Below, one piece after another: positions 63,195 through 64,000 of a DNA stretch of 64,000 nucleotides; position 1 is the stretch's first letter, and each line of letters begins with the position of its first letter. The notes beneath the pieces are model-generated. The model had not been told where the DNA came from, made no database searches, and saw nothing but the letters and a program-made list of their open reading frames with translations. The DNA lies in contig NZ_JAIVKN010000003.1 of NCBI RefSeq assembly GCF_020524025.1, positions 1-64,000 of the forward strand, in the 5' to 3' direction. Made by a program: the position numbers and the translations under genes. Origin of the DNA: Halobacillus litoralis. Lineage in GTDB: Bacteria > Bacillota > Bacilli > Bacillales > Halobacillaceae.

Positions 63195-64000
63195 TTATTT
63201 GATAGAACCTTCTGTAATACTGGAAATAAACCAGCGATTAAAGATTAAGAAGATAATAATCAAAGGTACGGTTGCCCAGAATACGCCTGATAACAACATA
63301 CCGAAGTCGACACGGAATGCATTATTCAATGATGCCAAAGCAACCTGCAAGGTGTAGGAAGCGGGCTCACGTAAGACCGTAAACTGCCATAAGAATTCTC
63401 CCCAAACAAGGGTGAATACGATGATTCCTAATGTAGCAAAAGCAGGCTTGACGATCGGAAGCACAATGCTTCGATAGATTCTGAAATTTGAGCACCCGTC
63501 CAGTTTCGCAGCCTCCATCAATTCATCAGGTACTGATTCGCTGATATACTGGCGCATTAAAAAGATGCCTAATGGATTGAGTAGAAATAGCACACCCGCT
63601 CCAAGTAAAGTGTCCAACCAACCCAGCTGGGAAACAAGATAATATTGTGGAATCAATCCCAGTTGAGGCGGAATAACCATGGTCAATAGAATAAGGATAA
63701 AGAAAAAGTTTTTACCCGGAAATTGAAACTTTGCAAAGGCAAATCCAGCCAATGAACTGATGACCAGCACGACTGCCGTTACAGATGTACACAATAGAAT
63801 GGTATTCCACATCGCTTGAAAGAAAGGAATGGTATCCAATACTTTCATGAAGTTTGCAACCAGTTGATCTCCCGGCAGAAGCGTAGGAGGAATCGAATTA
63901 TAGGCAGCACTCGGTCTGGTCGCCATTACAAACATCCAATAGAATGGAAACAACGATAAAATCGAGGCAAAGATGAGTACGATATATACAGGAAGTGTCC
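63195..64000 (-). CDS. ABC sugar transporter permease (MalG-type), 5' end missing
   Basis: About 268 residues to the window edge. The frame stays open through 64000 (VLIFASILSLFPFYWMF reads upstream of the apparent TTG at 63953), so the start lies outside. Five or six membrane segments and the EAA loop ELMEAAKLDGCSNFRIYRSI with IVLPIVKPAFATLG identify the second permease of a CUT1 importer. With LacI, GH1 and GH16 it should import beta-glucan oligosaccharides. Confidence 0.92.
   Translation of the reverse strand, partial: TLPVYIVLIFASILSLFPFYWMFVMATRPSAAYNSIPPTLLPGDQLVANFMKVLDTIPFFQAMWNTILLCTSVTAVVLVISSLAGFAFAKFQFPGKNFFFILILLTMVIPPQLGLIPQYYLVSQLGWLDTLLGAGVLFLLNPLGIFLMRQYISESVPDELMEAAKLDGCSNFRIYRSIVLPIVKPAFATLGIIVFTLVWGEFLWQFTVLREPASYTLQVALASLNNAFRVDFGMLLSGVFWATVPLIIIFLIFNRWFISSITEGSIK

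Overview
The window looks like chromosome of a moderately halophilic, Gram-positive Bacillaceae bacterium of the Halobacillus/Pontibacillus/Virgibacillus type. This is inferred from strong Shine-Dalgarno sites with frequent GTG/TTG starts, sigma-A promoters, acidic proteins, a carnitine-to-glycine-betaine operon, a C30-carotenoid glycosyltransferase/acyltransferase pair, and Bacillus-type purine and yybP-ykoY riboswitches. I cannot name the species from the sequence alone.

Bases 1 to about 19,650 form an AT-rich accessory island. Its left end holds decaying genes: a PD-(D/E)xK-like nuclease gene whose putative catalytic lysine codon reads TAA, a RadC-type gene frameshifted at an A8 tract, a DUF1643-like gene and a frameshifted small zinc-ribbon gene. 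The core (16,889 down to 2,923, minus strand) is a six-gene candidate defence system in two transcription units. The first is a DUF4007 protein, a 1132-aa BrxC/PglY-like P-loop ATPase and a PAPS-reductase-like PP-loop protein, preceded by two related operator-like palindromes. After a strong terminator comes a translationally coupled trio that resembles DptF-DptG-DptH, the restriction half of DNA phosphorothioation systems, ending in a 1788-aa FtsK/HerA-type ATPase. DndB, DndD, DndE, a cysteine desulfurase, PglZ and BrxL are not present. The set therefore looks like a BREX-4/Dnd hybrid, and it is the most interesting item here. The island's right end carries a serine resolvase, a truncated RepA_N plasmid initiator with a probable antisense RNA in its leader, a tyrosine integrase, and an attachment-like region with integrase-type direct repeats and a tRNA-Leu(CAA)-like 3' half.

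From about 19,700 onward the sequence is higher-GC core or flexible chromosome. In order: a CNNM/CBS membrane protein, a SwrC-like RND pump, a Bcr/CflA efflux pump with a small membrane protein, a resolvase-like protein lacking the serine, and a GNAT enzyme. Then come the carnitine degradation operon (BKACE, carnitine dehydrogenase, thioesterase) with its TetR regulator, a HAD phosphatase plus glycerol-1-phosphate dehydrogenase, a phosphotriesterase-like protein behind a TetR-type palindrome, and a nucleoside-salvage group (two nucleoside hydrolases, one under a guanine-type purine riboswitch, and a NupC transporter). These are followed by copper proteins (a DUF326 Csp-like protein and a CopZ-like chaperone coupled to an M14 peptidase), a TerC protein under a manganese riboswitch, a class F sortase with a probable dedicated MPKTG substrate, an ECF sigma/anti-sigma pair, a His/Gly/Tyr repeat protein and crtQ-crtO.

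The right end (57.5-64 kb) is a beta-glucan utilisation locus: a secreted GH16 glucanase with repeated carbohydrate-binding modules, a GH1 beta-glucosidase, a LacI regulator and an ABC sugar permease cut by the window edge. All names come from reading motifs and gene order; no database search was run.
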